A program made the translations under genes and the position numbers. A stretch of DNA of 64,000 nucleotides, taken from Bacteroidaceae bacterium. GTDB taxonomy: Bacteria; Bacteroidota; Bacteroidia; Bacteroidales; Bacteroidaceae. Position 1 is the first letter of the stretch. Each line of letters opens with the position of its first letter. Below, piece after piece: positions 36,509 to 44,362 of the stretch. The stretch lies in contig JAFUOP010000030.1 of assembly GCA_017481875.1 (NCBI GenBank), positions 1-64,000 on the forward strand, written 5' to 3'. The notes beneath the pieces were generated by a model. It worked only from the letters and a program-made list of their open reading frames with translations. It made no database searches and was not told the DNA's origin.

Positions 36509-37126
36509 ATGGGTAAAAGTTTAAAAACAAGATTAAAAGAGAATGTCTTTTTAAGAGGAATGAAATACTTATACAAAAGCTATTTTGGATTCTCAAGAAG
36601 CAAATTTGGATACTGCGGAGAAAACGTCTCGCTTAACCCGCCATTAACACTTTCTAATCCAAAGAATATTTTTCTATACGGAGACAACAAACTAGACAAT
36701 GCTGTAGTTTTGGCTACTAACGCTAAGTTCATTATGAAAGAACATTCTGCTGCCGCACAAGGACTAAAAGTTGCCACAGGTGGACATGCTATGATTATTG
36801 GAAGAAATTACAGGGAGGTAACAGAAGCAGAAAAGCCAAAGGGACTTGACAAAGATGTTGTTGTTGAGGAGAATGTGTGGATTGGTATGAATGTTATATT
36901 ATTAGCAGGTATTGTTGTTGGCAGAGGTTCTACTGTAGCTGCAGGTTCTGTCGTTACAAAAAGTTTGCCACCTTATTGCATAGCCGGTGGTGTACCAGCC
37001 AAACCTATAAAACTTAAATGGAATATCGACGAAATACTTGAGCACGAAAGAATTCTTTATGCCGAAAACGAAAGATTCACACGAGAGCAATTAGAAGAAA
37101 TATACAGCAAATATAATTTGTTATAA
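36509..37126 (+). CDS. left-handed beta-helix acyltransferase
   Basis: A 205-residue hexapeptide-repeat O-acyltransferase with repeats (VVVEENVWIGMNVILLAGIVV then STVAAGSVVTKSLPPY) and the typical end IAGGVPAKPIKLKW. It resembles the acyltransferase at 29152: both open with a helical segment containing FGYCG, carry SVVTKSLPPY, and end in a charged helix with ERFTREQLEE or ERMTRAELEA. The two probably arose by duplication and modify different sugars. It closes the AT-rich middle section of the locus. Confidence 0.82.
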   Translation: MGKSLKTRLKENVFLRGMKYLYKSYFGFSRSKFGYCGENVSLNPPLTLSNPKNIFLYGDNKLDNAVVLATNAKFIMKEHSAAAQGLKVATGGHAMIIGRNYREVTEAEKPKGLDKDVVVEENVWIGMNVILLAGIVVGRGSTVAAGSVVTKSLPPYCIAGGVPAKPIKLKWNIDEILEHERILYAENERFTREQLEEIYSKYNLL

Positions 37127-37290
37127 CAAATAAGATATTTAATAATTGAGCATTGTAGAGTTATATCTTATAATAAAAAATTGCAATTTTATAATTTAAA
37201 AATTAATTTATTTTGAGGTAAACTTGAACATATACTACAATCACTTATAAAAATTTTAAGCAAGTATAATATTTCTCACTCATTTGTTTG

Positions 37291-37298
37291 TATATTTG
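37291..37298 (+). promoter_or_regulatory. candidate internal promoter before fnlA
   Basis: TATATTTG at 37291-37298 fits the -7 box, 40 nt before the fnlA ATG and inside a 211-nt spacer, the widest gap in the second half of the locus. No clear -33 box is seen. It would let the UDP-FucNAc genes be expressed apart from the upstream transferases. Confidence 0.4.
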
Positions 37299-37337
37299 TC
37301 ATTAATAAAAAATATCGCAACAAAATAACTAAAGCAT

Positions 37338-38411
37338 ATGTCAATTTTCAAAGACAAAGTCCTGTTGATAACAGGTGGTACAGGCAGTTTTGGAAACGCT
37401 GTACTCCGTCGCTTTCTTGATAGCGACATAAAAGAGATTCGTATCTTCAGCCGTGACGAAAAAAAGCAAGACGATATGCGCCACGCACTACAAAACCCCA
37501 AGGTGAAGTTCTACATAGGCAATGTGCGCAACCGTGAATCGGTTGACGTTGCTATGCGCGGTGTCGATTATGTTTTTGCAGCGGCAGCACTTAAGCAAGT
37601 GCCCTCTTGCGAGTTCTTCCCAATGGAAGCTACTATGACCAACGTCATTGGCACACACAACGTTCTTCTTTCTGCCATTGAGCACGGAGTAAAGAACGTG
37701 GTTGTTCTTTCAACCGACAAAGCAGCCTACCCTATCAATGCAATGGGTATTTCAAAAGCATTAATGGAGAAAGTTGCAACAGCTAAGGGACGTGAACTTG
37801 GCCCCAACGCACAGACCACAATATGCTGTACACGCTATGGCAACGTAATGGCAAGCCGCGGTTCTGTAATTCCTTTGTGGGTAGAGCAGATGGAACAGGG
37901 CAAGCCCATCACCATTACCGACCCTAACATGACACGCTTTATGATGACACTAGACGATGCCGTGGATTTGGTAATCTATGCCTTCACACACGGCGAGAAC
38001 GGCGACCTTTTCGTTCAGAAGGCACCGGCTGCAACCCTCGTTACACTTGCCGAGGCACTTAAACAGACATACGCACAGGTAAACCCCAAATATGGCGAGA
38101 CAGAGGTTAAGGTTATAGGTACACGCCATGGCGAGAAACTCTATGAAACACTCGTTACACGCGAGGAAATGGCAAAGGCCATTGACATGGGCGACTACTA
38201 CCGCATTCCTTGCGACACACGCGACCTCAACTACGACAAGTTCTTCACCGACGGCAACGAGGAGGTTTCAAAAATAGAAGACTACCACAGCCACAATACA
38301 CGCCGCTTGGACGTTGAGGGTATGAAGGAGTTGCTTCTAAAACTCCGTTTCATACGCGAGGACCTTGGCCTGCAGCCACGTTCAAAGGCAAAAGAAATAC
38401 GTTCAGAGTAA
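37338..38411 (+). CDS. fnlA: UDP-GlcNAc 4,6-dehydratase/5-epimerase (FnlA/CapE type)
   Basis: A 357-residue membrane-independent SDR enzyme that starts UDP-L-FucNAc synthesis from UDP-GlcNAc. The NAD-binding motif is ITGGTGSFGNAV. The active-site segment STDKAAYPINAMGISKALME carries the MxxxK pair that replaces YxxxK in the CapE/FnlA group, as expected. The family region CTRYGNVMASRGSVIPLW is present. Its position before wbuC-fnlB-fnlC gives the full FucNAc module. Length matches CapE-type enzymes rather than the larger membrane-bound FlaA1/PglF group. Confidence 0.9.
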   Translation: MSIFKDKVLLITGGTGSFGNAVLRRFLDSDIKEIRIFSRDEKKQDDMRHALQNPKVKFYIGNVRNRESVDVAMRGVDYVFAAAALKQVPSCEFFPMEATMTNVIGTHNVLLSAIEHGVKNVVVLSTDKAAYPINAMGISKALMEKVATAKGRELGPNAQTTICCTRYGNVMASRGSVIPLWVEQMEQGKPITITDPNMTRFMMTLDDAVDLVIYAFTHGENGDLFVQKAPAATLVTLAEALKQTYAQVNPKYGETEVKVIGTRHGEKLYETLVTREEMAKAIDMGDYYRIPCDTRDLNYDKFFTDGNEEVSKIEDYHSHNTRRLDVEGMKELLLKLRFIREDLGLQPRSKAKEIRSE

Positions 38412-38492
38412 TTAGCAATTGGAGGTTGCAATTAGCGATTGGAAACAAGCTATTAGCAACCCAATAGCTAAAGCACAAAACCCCAAAAAGCC

Positions 38493-38888
38493 GTGAAAAT
38501 AGATAAGAAACTGATTGACTCGCTTTCGCAAAAAGCTGAGATAAGTGAGCGATTGAGAATGAATCTTGACCTGCGTACATCACAGAACGATAATTCGCAA
38601 CGAATGCTTAATGCATTGGAACCCGGTACAATTTTGCCCATACATCGCCACCGTTTTTCAACAGAAACCGTGATTATGGTACGTGGCAGCCTCAAAGAGA
38701 TTTTCTACAACGGGAATGGCGAAGTTACCGACACTATTCTAATGCAGGCAGGCGGTGAATGCCCTGCGTTGCAGATACCTGCCGGGCAATGGCATACAGT
38801 AGATGTGCTGGAACCAGGAACCGTTATATTTGAAGCAAAAGATGGTGCATACGCTCCACTTTGTGAAGATGATATACTTAAGATTTAA
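38493..38888 (+). CDS. wbuC: WbuC-family cupin protein
   Basis: A 131-residue cupin of the WbuC family, small metal-binding proteins encoded with UDP-FucNAc genes in O-antigen and capsule loci. Cupin motifs are visible as ILPIHRHRFSTETVIMVRGS (metal-binding histidines) and IPAGQWHTVDVLEPGTVIFEAKDG. The biochemical role is not established; linkage to FucNAc synthesis is conserved and seen here between fnlA and fnlB. I start at the codon at 38493 (GTG in the DNA), giving KIDKKLIDSLSQKAE. Confidence 0.85.
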   Translation: MKIDKKLIDSLSQKAEISERLRMNLDLRTSQNDNSQRMLNALEPGTILPIHRHRFSTETVIMVRGSLKEIFYNGNGEVTDTILMQAGGECPALQIPAGQWHTVDVLEPGTVIFEAKDGAYAPLCEDDILKI

Positions 38889-38954
38889 TAATATTGGCTA
38901 TTATCTGTTGGGAACTAGCAAGCCAATAACCAATAGCCAAAAAGACAAATAACA

Positions 38955-40103
38955 ATGAAGATACTTATTACCGGTGCAAATGGTTTTGTAGGCCAAAACC
39001 TGTGTGCACAACTCAAGAACATTGCAGAAGGCAAAGCAAAATGGTACGACCTGCAGGGCGAAAACCTGGAGATATTCAAATACGACATTGACAGCACACC
39101 CGAGGAACTCGATACATATTGCAAAGAGTGCGATTTTGTATTCAACCTTGCAGGTGTAAACCGCCCGCAAGACCCAAAGGAATTTATGGAAGGTAACTTT
39201 GGTTTTGCATCGATTTTGCTCGACACCCTTAAAAAGCACGGAAACAACTGCCCGGTAATGATAAGTTCATCAATACAGGCGGAGCTTGACAACCCATACG
39301 GCGAGAGCAAACGTGCCGGCGAGCAACTCTTGTTCGACTATTCAGCCGAGACAGGAGCAAAGGTCCTAGTGTATCGTTTCCCCAACCTATTCGGTAAATG
39401 GTGTCGCCCCAACTACAACAGTGCTGTTGCTACATTCTGCAACAATATTGCAAATGACCTACCCATTCAGGTAAACGACCCAAATGTAATTCTGAACCTA
39501 TGCTACATTGATGATGTAGTCGATGAACTTATAGCTGCTGCTACCGGCAAAGAGCACATAGACGGCAAGTTCTGCTATGTCCCAACTGTTCACAGAGTGA
39601 AACTTGGTGAGATAGTAGAGTTGCTGAACAAATTCAAGAAGATGAATGAGACTCTTGCAGTCCCAACTCTAAGTAACGCCTTTGAGAAAGCACTCCACGC
39701 AACCTATTTAAGTTACTTACCAAAAGAAAAGTTTGCATATGCTGTAAAAATGAACATTGACGCACGCGGCAGTTACACAGAGCTAATACGTTCAGAGCAC
39801 CACGGACAGTTTGCAGTAAACATTTCAAAGCCGGGGATTACCAAAGGACAACATTGGCATCATACAAAAATTGAGAAATTCGTAGTTGTTCACGGGCACG
39901 GGCTTATACAGCAGCGCAAGCACGGCAGCAATGAAGTTATTGATTTTGAGGTAAGCGGCGACAACATACAGGTTATAGAGACCATTCCGGGCTATACACA
40001 CAACATCATAAACCTTTCACAGACCGATGACCTTGTAACCTTTATCTGGTGTAACGAAAATTTTGACCCTAACCGCCCCGACACATACGGTGAACCTGTA
40101 TGA
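38955..40103 (+). CDS. fnlB: UDP-4-keto-sugar reductase/epimerase (FnlB/CapF type)
   Basis: A 382-residue bifunctional enzyme of the CapF/WbjC group. The N-terminal SDR domain (about 1-250) shows ITGANGFVGQNLC, NLAGVNRPQDP and YGESKRAGEQ. The C-terminal cupin (about 255-382) has QHWHHTKIEKFVVVHG and IPGYTHNIINLS with metal-binding histidines. In CapF the cupin carries out 3-epimerisation and the SDR half the NADPH reduction, giving UDP-L-TalNAc, which the next enzyme epimerises. Both halves are intact here. Confidence 0.9.
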   Translation: MKILITGANGFVGQNLCAQLKNIAEGKAKWYDLQGENLEIFKYDIDSTPEELDTYCKECDFVFNLAGVNRPQDPKEFMEGNFGFASILLDTLKKHGNNCPVMISSSIQAELDNPYGESKRAGEQLLFDYSAETGAKVLVYRFPNLFGKWCRPNYNSAVATFCNNIANDLPIQVNDPNVILNLCYIDDVVDELIAAATGKEHIDGKFCYVPTVHRVKLGEIVELLNKFKKMNETLAVPTLSNAFEKALHATYLSYLPKEKFAYAVKMNIDARGSYTELIRSEHHGQFAVNISKPGITKGQHWHHTKIEKFVVVHGHGLIQQRKHGSNEVIDFEVSGDNIQVIETIPGYTHNIINLSQTDDLVTFIWCNENFDPNRPDTYGEPV

Positions 40104-40175
40104 TTGGCGTCTAGCGATTAGCGATTGGCAAGCCAAAACCCTGCAACAAATAACTAACAACAAAAAAACAAAAAT

Positions 40176-41360
40176 ATGGAAATCAGAACAGATTATTCAA
40201 ATATTGAATTCAAGAACGACGGACGTCTTAAATTGCTCATTATAGTGGGTACACGCCCCGAAATCATACGTCTTGCAGCAGTAATAAACAAATGTCGTAA
40301 ATATTTCGATTGTATTCTTGCACACACAGGGCAGAACTACGACTACAACCTTAACGGTGTATTCTTCCACGACCTAAAGCTTAAGGACCCGGAAGTTTAC
40401 ATGGACGCTGTGGGCGACGACCTTGGTGCAACTATGGGAAATATCATCAACGCGAGCTACAAACTTATGGTACAGACCAAGCCCGATGCTGTGCTCGTGC
40501 TTGGCGACACAAACAGTTGTCTTTCTGTAATTGGTGCAAAACGTCTGCACATTCCCATCTTCCACATGGAGGCCGGCAACCGTTGTTGGGACGAATGCCT
40601 TCCCGAAGAGACCAACCGCCGTATTGTTGATATTATATCCGATGTAAACATCTGCTATAGCGAGCATGCACGCCGTTACCTCAATGCCAGCAACGTGGCA
40701 CCACAGCGTACATACGTGAGTGGCTCACCTATGGCAGAGGTTTTGCACGAGAACCTTGCAGAAATAGAAGCAAGCGATGTACACAAGCGTTTGGGACTTG
40801 AGAAAGGGAAATATATTCTCTTGAGTGCACACCGCGAAGAAAACATTGACACCGAACAGAATTTCCTCTCCTTGTTCAATGCAATAAATGCAATGGCCGA
40901 GAAATATGATATGCCAATTCTCTACAGCTGCCACCCACGCAGCCGCAACAGATTGGACGCAAGTGGTTTTGTACTCGACAAGCGCGTATTGCGCCAGGAG
41001 CCTCTCGGCTTCCACGACTACAACTGCCTACAGATGAACGCATTTGCCGTAGTGAGCGACAGTGGAACACTGCCCGAAGAGAGCAGTTTTTTCACAAGTG
41101 TAGGGCACCCGTTCCCTGCCGTGTGCATACGCACAAGCACCGAGCGTCCCGAAGCTCTTGACAAAGGTTGTTTTGTGCTTGCAGGTATTAACACACACGA
41201 CCTGCTGCAAGCTGTAGATGTAGCTGTGAAAATGAATAACGATGGCGACCACGGCCTGCCTGTTCCCAATTATGTCGATGAGAACGTTTCTACAAAAATT
41301 GTGAAGCTCATTCAAAGCTATACAGGCGTCGTTAATAAAATGGTTTGGAGAAAGGAATAA
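40176..41360 (+). CDS. fnlC: UDP-N-acetyl-sugar 2-epimerase (FnlC/CapG type)
   Basis: A 394-residue non-hydrolysing UDP-GlcNAc 2-epimerase homologue. Motifs: VGTRPEIIRLAAVI, HTGQNYDYNLNGVFF, VLGDTNSCLSVIGAKRL, FHMEAGNRCWDECLPEETNRRIVD and LSAHREENID. Next to FnlA and FnlB it should convert UDP-N-acetyl-L-talosamine to UDP-N-acetyl-L-fucosamine, rather than make UDP-ManNAc as WecB does; the context decides this. The ATG at 40176 lies in a spacer that carries short repeated words also found in the other spacers of this module. Confidence 0.88.
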   Translation: MEIRTDYSNIEFKNDGRLKLLIIVGTRPEIIRLAAVINKCRKYFDCILAHTGQNYDYNLNGVFFHDLKLKDPEVYMDAVGDDLGATMGNIINASYKLMVQTKPDAVLVLGDTNSCLSVIGAKRLHIPIFHMEAGNRCWDECLPEETNRRIVDIISDVNICYSEHARRYLNASNVAPQRTYVSGSPMAEVLHENLAEIEASDVHKRLGLEKGKYILLSAHREENIDTEQNFLSLFNAINAMAEKYDMPILYSCHPRSRNRLDASGFVLDKRVLRQEPLGFHDYNCLQMNAFAVVSDSGTLPEESSFFTSVGHPFPAVCIRTSTERPEALDKGCFVLAGINTHDLLQAVDVAVKMNNDGDHGLPVPNYVDENVSTKIVKLIQSYTGVVNKMVWRKE

Positions 41361-41371
41361 AACACTGCAAT

Positions 41372-42121
41372 ATGAACACTATTTATACCTGCGGAATAAA
41401 GATAAACCCCATGACTGTTGAGGAGATTCTTTCTCAAGTGAATCAATGGGTTAAGGAAGGAAGAAAGAATATCCAAATAACAGGTGTGAATGCCAGGCAG
41501 ATTGCTTTTCTCGACAAGGACAAACAGTTTGCTTCATATATAAACAGCTCCGATATTGTGAACATTGATGGAACGCTGGTATATCTGTACTTGAAATTAA
41601 AAGGTTACAAGGTGAAGCAGAAAACTTTGTGCGCCGATATTCTGTACCGTTTCTTGGAAGAAGCCAACAAAATGGGGGACAGCATATATCTTTTGGGAGC
41701 TTCACCGGAAGTTGTAGAGAAGGTTGCAACCAATCTTAAGCAGCAATACCCCAACATCTCAATTGTTGGAATACAAGACGGATATTTCAAAGATGAGAAA
41801 GCTGTTGTCGAGGACATTAAAGCCAAAAACCCCAAATATCTATTTTTAGGCATGCCATCGCCTATGAAAGAGCGTTTTGTAACAAAATACAGAAACGAGT
41901 TGAACGCTACAATAAATTTTGGAGTAGGAGGAATGTTTGACATTATTGCAGGAAAAGCATCAAGGGCACCGGGTTGGGTTCAGAGCCACGGATTGGAGTG
42001 GTTTTATAGAATTACACAAAACCCCATAGGACATACCAAGAGAGTTTTTTGGGTACTGTTCCCGTGCCTTAAGATATTTTCTAAAGATATATTTAAGCAC
42101 AAGAAACAAATCATAAGTTAA
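41372..42121 (+). CDS. WecG/TagA/CpsF-family glycosyltransferase
   Basis: A 249-residue glycosyltransferase of the WecG/TagA/CpsF family (GT26), which usually adds the second sugar onto an undecaprenyl-diphosphate-linked amino sugar at the membrane. Features: TGVNARQIAFLDKDKQFASYI, IVNIDGTLVYLYLKLKG, IYLLGASPEVVEKVATNLK and the late LFLGMPSPMKERFV. The C-terminus is basic (KHKKQIIS). I start at the ATG (41372), because the earlier in-frame TTG lies inside fnlC. A second member of the family is at 47730. Confidence 0.87.
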   Translation: MNTIYTCGIKINPMTVEEILSQVNQWVKEGRKNIQITGVNARQIAFLDKDKQFASYINSSDIVNIDGTLVYLYLKLKGYKVKQKTLCADILYRFLEEANKMGDSIYLLGASPEVVEKVATNLKQQYPNISIVGIQDGYFKDEKAVVEDIKAKNPKYLFLGMPSPMKERFVTKYRNELNATINFGVGGMFDIIAGKASRAPGWVQSHGLEWFYRITQNPIGHTKRVFWVLFPCLKIFSKDIFKHKKQIIS

Positions 42122-42223
42122 TATTGGATCACACATATTAACTATAATACGGAACAAAAACGTGAAAAGCCACTCATGAACAACAACGATTGTGCAGTGT
42201 GAATAATAAATTGAGTTATAGAT

Positions 42224-43378
42224 ATGACACAAAAGAAATTGAGAGTACTTCTTTGTGAAGGTATGGCACGCCAGGTGCTTCCAATGTCAAAATCCTTGCG
42301 AGAACTTGGCTGTGAGGTAACAACATACAACACCAGCAAGCTCGACCCCGGCTATGCATCTAAGTATCCACACCGCAAACTGATTGGCTACTTTAATATA
42401 CATGAGCCGGAAAAGACTTATGCTGCACTCAAAGTTGAATTGGAAAAATACCACTACGATTTAGTAATTCCAATGAACGACGATGTTGCCATAATACTAA
42501 GCAAGTACAAGGAAGAACTCAAGGGCATTACAGAAATAGCAGTCAATGATTGGGATACTATACAATACAGTATTGACAAATTAAAGACAATGGCAGTGTG
42601 CATGGAGAACGGCTTGCCTTGCCCCAAGACATTCAACAGCCGAGAAGAGTTTGCAAAAGCAACAGATGTACAATACCCATTAGTAGTTAAACCACGCACA
42701 GCATGTGGCGCAGTAGGTTTCTTTGTTGGCAACAACTATGATAGTGTAATTAATTATCTTAACTCTGCCGAGAAGAAATTCGGTCCTTGCCTTATACAAG
42801 AGTATATACCACAGAGCGACATACAGTATAAATGCGAAATTTTCATCGACTCGAATGGAGAGATGAAAGGCGCATGCGTTTTTGCAAAGGTCAGATGGTA
42901 TCCCATAAACGGTGGCAGCAGCTGTTTAAACAAGACCGTTGACCGCCCCGACATAATAAGAGATTGCGAAAAACTGCTCAAAACTATCAATTGGAGAGGT
43001 TATGCCGACATTGACCTCATTCAAGACCCCCGCGACGGAATAGCAAAGATAATGGAGATTAATCCACGTATTACAGGAAGTGTAAAGATATGTTTTGAAG
43101 CAGGAATTAACTTCTCTAAAATGATACTTGAAGACTACAACAAAGTTGAAGTTAAGCCACAATTCAACGTAAAATATGACACATACTTGAGATATATGCA
43201 CACCGACATTCTTTGGTTCCTAAAATCAAAAGAGCGTTTTTCGTGCAAACCGTCTTGGTTCACATTCAAGAACACAACAGACCAAATATTCAGCTGGGCC
43301 GATTTATGGGTGGGCATAGCTTATACCCTGCAAGGTTTCAGCAAGATAATAAAGGACAAGAAAAAAAGAAAGGTATAA
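42224..43378 (+). CDS. ATP-grasp domain protein
   Basis: A 384-residue ATP-grasp ligase-like enzyme. The N-terminal pre-ATP-grasp region (VLLCEGMARQVLPMSKSLRE) is followed by the ATP-binding lobe YPLVVKPRTACGAVGFFVG and the metal-binding segment INPRITGSVKICFEAG. ATP-grasp enzymes join a carboxylate to an amine or thiol. In polysaccharide loci they can amidate sugar acids, so amide formation on the uronate made by Ugd is possible but speculative. It overlaps nothing and sits 2 nt before the deacetylase gene, so the two probably act together. Confidence 0.82.
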   Translation: MTQKKLRVLLCEGMARQVLPMSKSLRELGCEVTTYNTSKLDPGYASKYPHRKLIGYFNIHEPEKTYAALKVELEKYHYDLVIPMNDDVAIILSKYKEELKGITEIAVNDWDTIQYSIDKLKTMAVCMENGLPCPKTFNSREEFAKATDVQYPLVVKPRTACGAVGFFVGNNYDSVINYLNSAEKKFGPCLIQEYIPQSDIQYKCEIFIDSNGEMKGACVFAKVRWYPINGGSSCLNKTVDRPDIIRDCEKLLKTINWRGYADIDLIQDPRDGIAKIMEINPRITGSVKICFEAGINFSKMILEDYNKVEVKPQFNVKYDTYLRYMHTDILWFLKSKERFSCKPSWFTFKNTTDQIFSWADLWVGIAYTLQGFSKIIKDKKKRKV

Positions 43379-43380
43379 CT

Positions 43381-44229
43381 ATGAACATACTTACATTTGA
43401 CGTAGAAGAATGGTTCCACCTGCTCGACTATAGCGCAACAAAAAAAGAGGAGCAATGGAAAAAATACGAAGTGCGAATCCATGAAAATATGGAACGCATA
43501 TTCCGCATTCTTGAAGAGACCGACACCAAAGCAACATTTTTCATAATAGGTTGGATTGCCAAAACATATCCCGAAATAGTGCGTCGCATAGCCGAGAAAT
43601 ATGAAATCGGCAGCCACACAATGACCCACCAGCTTGTGTGGCAACAAACCCCAAGCGAGTTCAGGCAAGATGTTGATGCATCGATAAAATTGTTGCAGGA
43701 CATAACCGGCAAGCCGGTTAAATACTTCCGTGCTCCGGGCTATTCAATACGCAGGAGCGAAGCCTATGCCTTTGAAACCCTTGCGGACCTTGGTATAGAA
43801 ATCGACTGCTCGGTGTTCCCCGCAAAGCACGCACACGGTGGCATGCCCGGTTTCCCCACAGCCGGTCCATGTATAGTTGACTACAACGGCATCAAGATGA
43901 AGGAACTCCCCATCTCCCTGGGCAAGGTTGCAGGCAAAAACATTATATACTCCGGTGGCGGTTATTTCCGTCTATTCCCATATAGCCTCATCAAACGATT
44001 GACAAAGAGTAATGAAGCATATAACATGGCATACATTCACCCACGAGACCTCGACGCTGGGCAACCTATACTTGAAGGGCTGACACTTACAAGACGATTC
44101 AAATCATACGTCGGCAGGAAGGGTGCAGAAGCTAAACTGCGCAAGTACCTGACCGATTTCAAGTTTACCGACATTGCTACTGTAAACAAAGAAATTGACT
44201 GGGACAATGCACAGATAATCAAATTATGA
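43381..44229 (+). CDS. polysaccharide deacetylase (NodB-type, DUF3473-like)
   Basis: A 282-residue NodB-homology deacetylase. Motif 1 is LTFDVEEWFH (catalytic and metal aspartates), motif 2 GSHTMTHQLVWQ (zinc histidines) and motif 3 YFRAPGYSIRRSE. The C-terminal block, with YSGGGYFRLFPYSLI and AYIHPRDLDAGQP, resembles the DUF3473 extension of exopolysaccharide-linked deacetylases. It removes N-acetyl groups from a sugar, perhaps FucNAc or HexNAc in this polymer. No signal peptide is visible, implying a cytoplasmic site. I begin at the ATG (43381), where motif 1 starts; an upstream in-frame extension lies inside the ATP-grasp gene. Last gene of the locus. Confidence 0.9.
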   Translation: MNILTFDVEEWFHLLDYSATKKEEQWKKYEVRIHENMERIFRILEETDTKATFFIIGWIAKTYPEIVRRIAEKYEIGSHTMTHQLVWQQTPSEFRQDVDASIKLLQDITGKPVKYFRAPGYSIRRSEAYAFETLADLGIEIDCSVFPAKHAHGGMPGFPTAGPCIVDYNGIKMKELPISLGKVAGKNIIYSGGGYFRLFPYSLIKRLTKSNEAYNMAYIHPRDLDAGQPILEGLTLTRRFKSYVGRKGAEAKLRKYLTDFKFTDIATVNKEIDWDNAQIIKL

Positions 44230-44263
44230 ATAAATATAATAAAAGGGCTATTCAAAAATAGGC

Positions 44264-44319
44264 TTTTGCAAAGAAATACCCCCGTTAGATTGCACTAACG
44301 GGGGTATTTCTTTGCAAAA
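44264..44319. terminator. bidirectional terminator with 25-bp perfect stem
   Basis: Arms 44264-44288 and 44295-44319 are perfectly complementary around a 6-nt loop. The stem has a CCCCCGTTAG core and AT-rich flanks, with A and T runs at the ends. It separates the capsule operon from the convergent SGNH gene, so it can stop transcription both ways. The stem is unusually long and perfect for an intrinsic terminator. Confidence 0.85.
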
Positions 44320-44362
44320 ATGACCTTTGGTTTCCCTCTATACAAATTTCACATTAGCGAAT

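Larger units (their letters stand above)
38412..40175 (+). repeat. short repeated words in the three spacers of the FucNAc module
   Basis: The spacers 38412-38492, 38889-38954 and 40104-40175 each hold variants of the same words. ATTAGCGATTGG occurs in the first and third; GCAAGCCAA in the second and third. Small inverted pairs are also present (GCTATT/AATAGC in the first, TTGGCTATT/AATAGCCAA in the second). Only these spacers are repetitive; the genes between are unrelated. They look like a degenerate dispersed repeat placed between genes of the module. Confidence 0.45.

Noticed and set aside
43213..43380. N-terminal extension of the deacetylase gene back to 43213
   Set aside because: It lies inside the ATP-grasp gene in another frame; the deacetylase motif starts right at the ATG at 43381.
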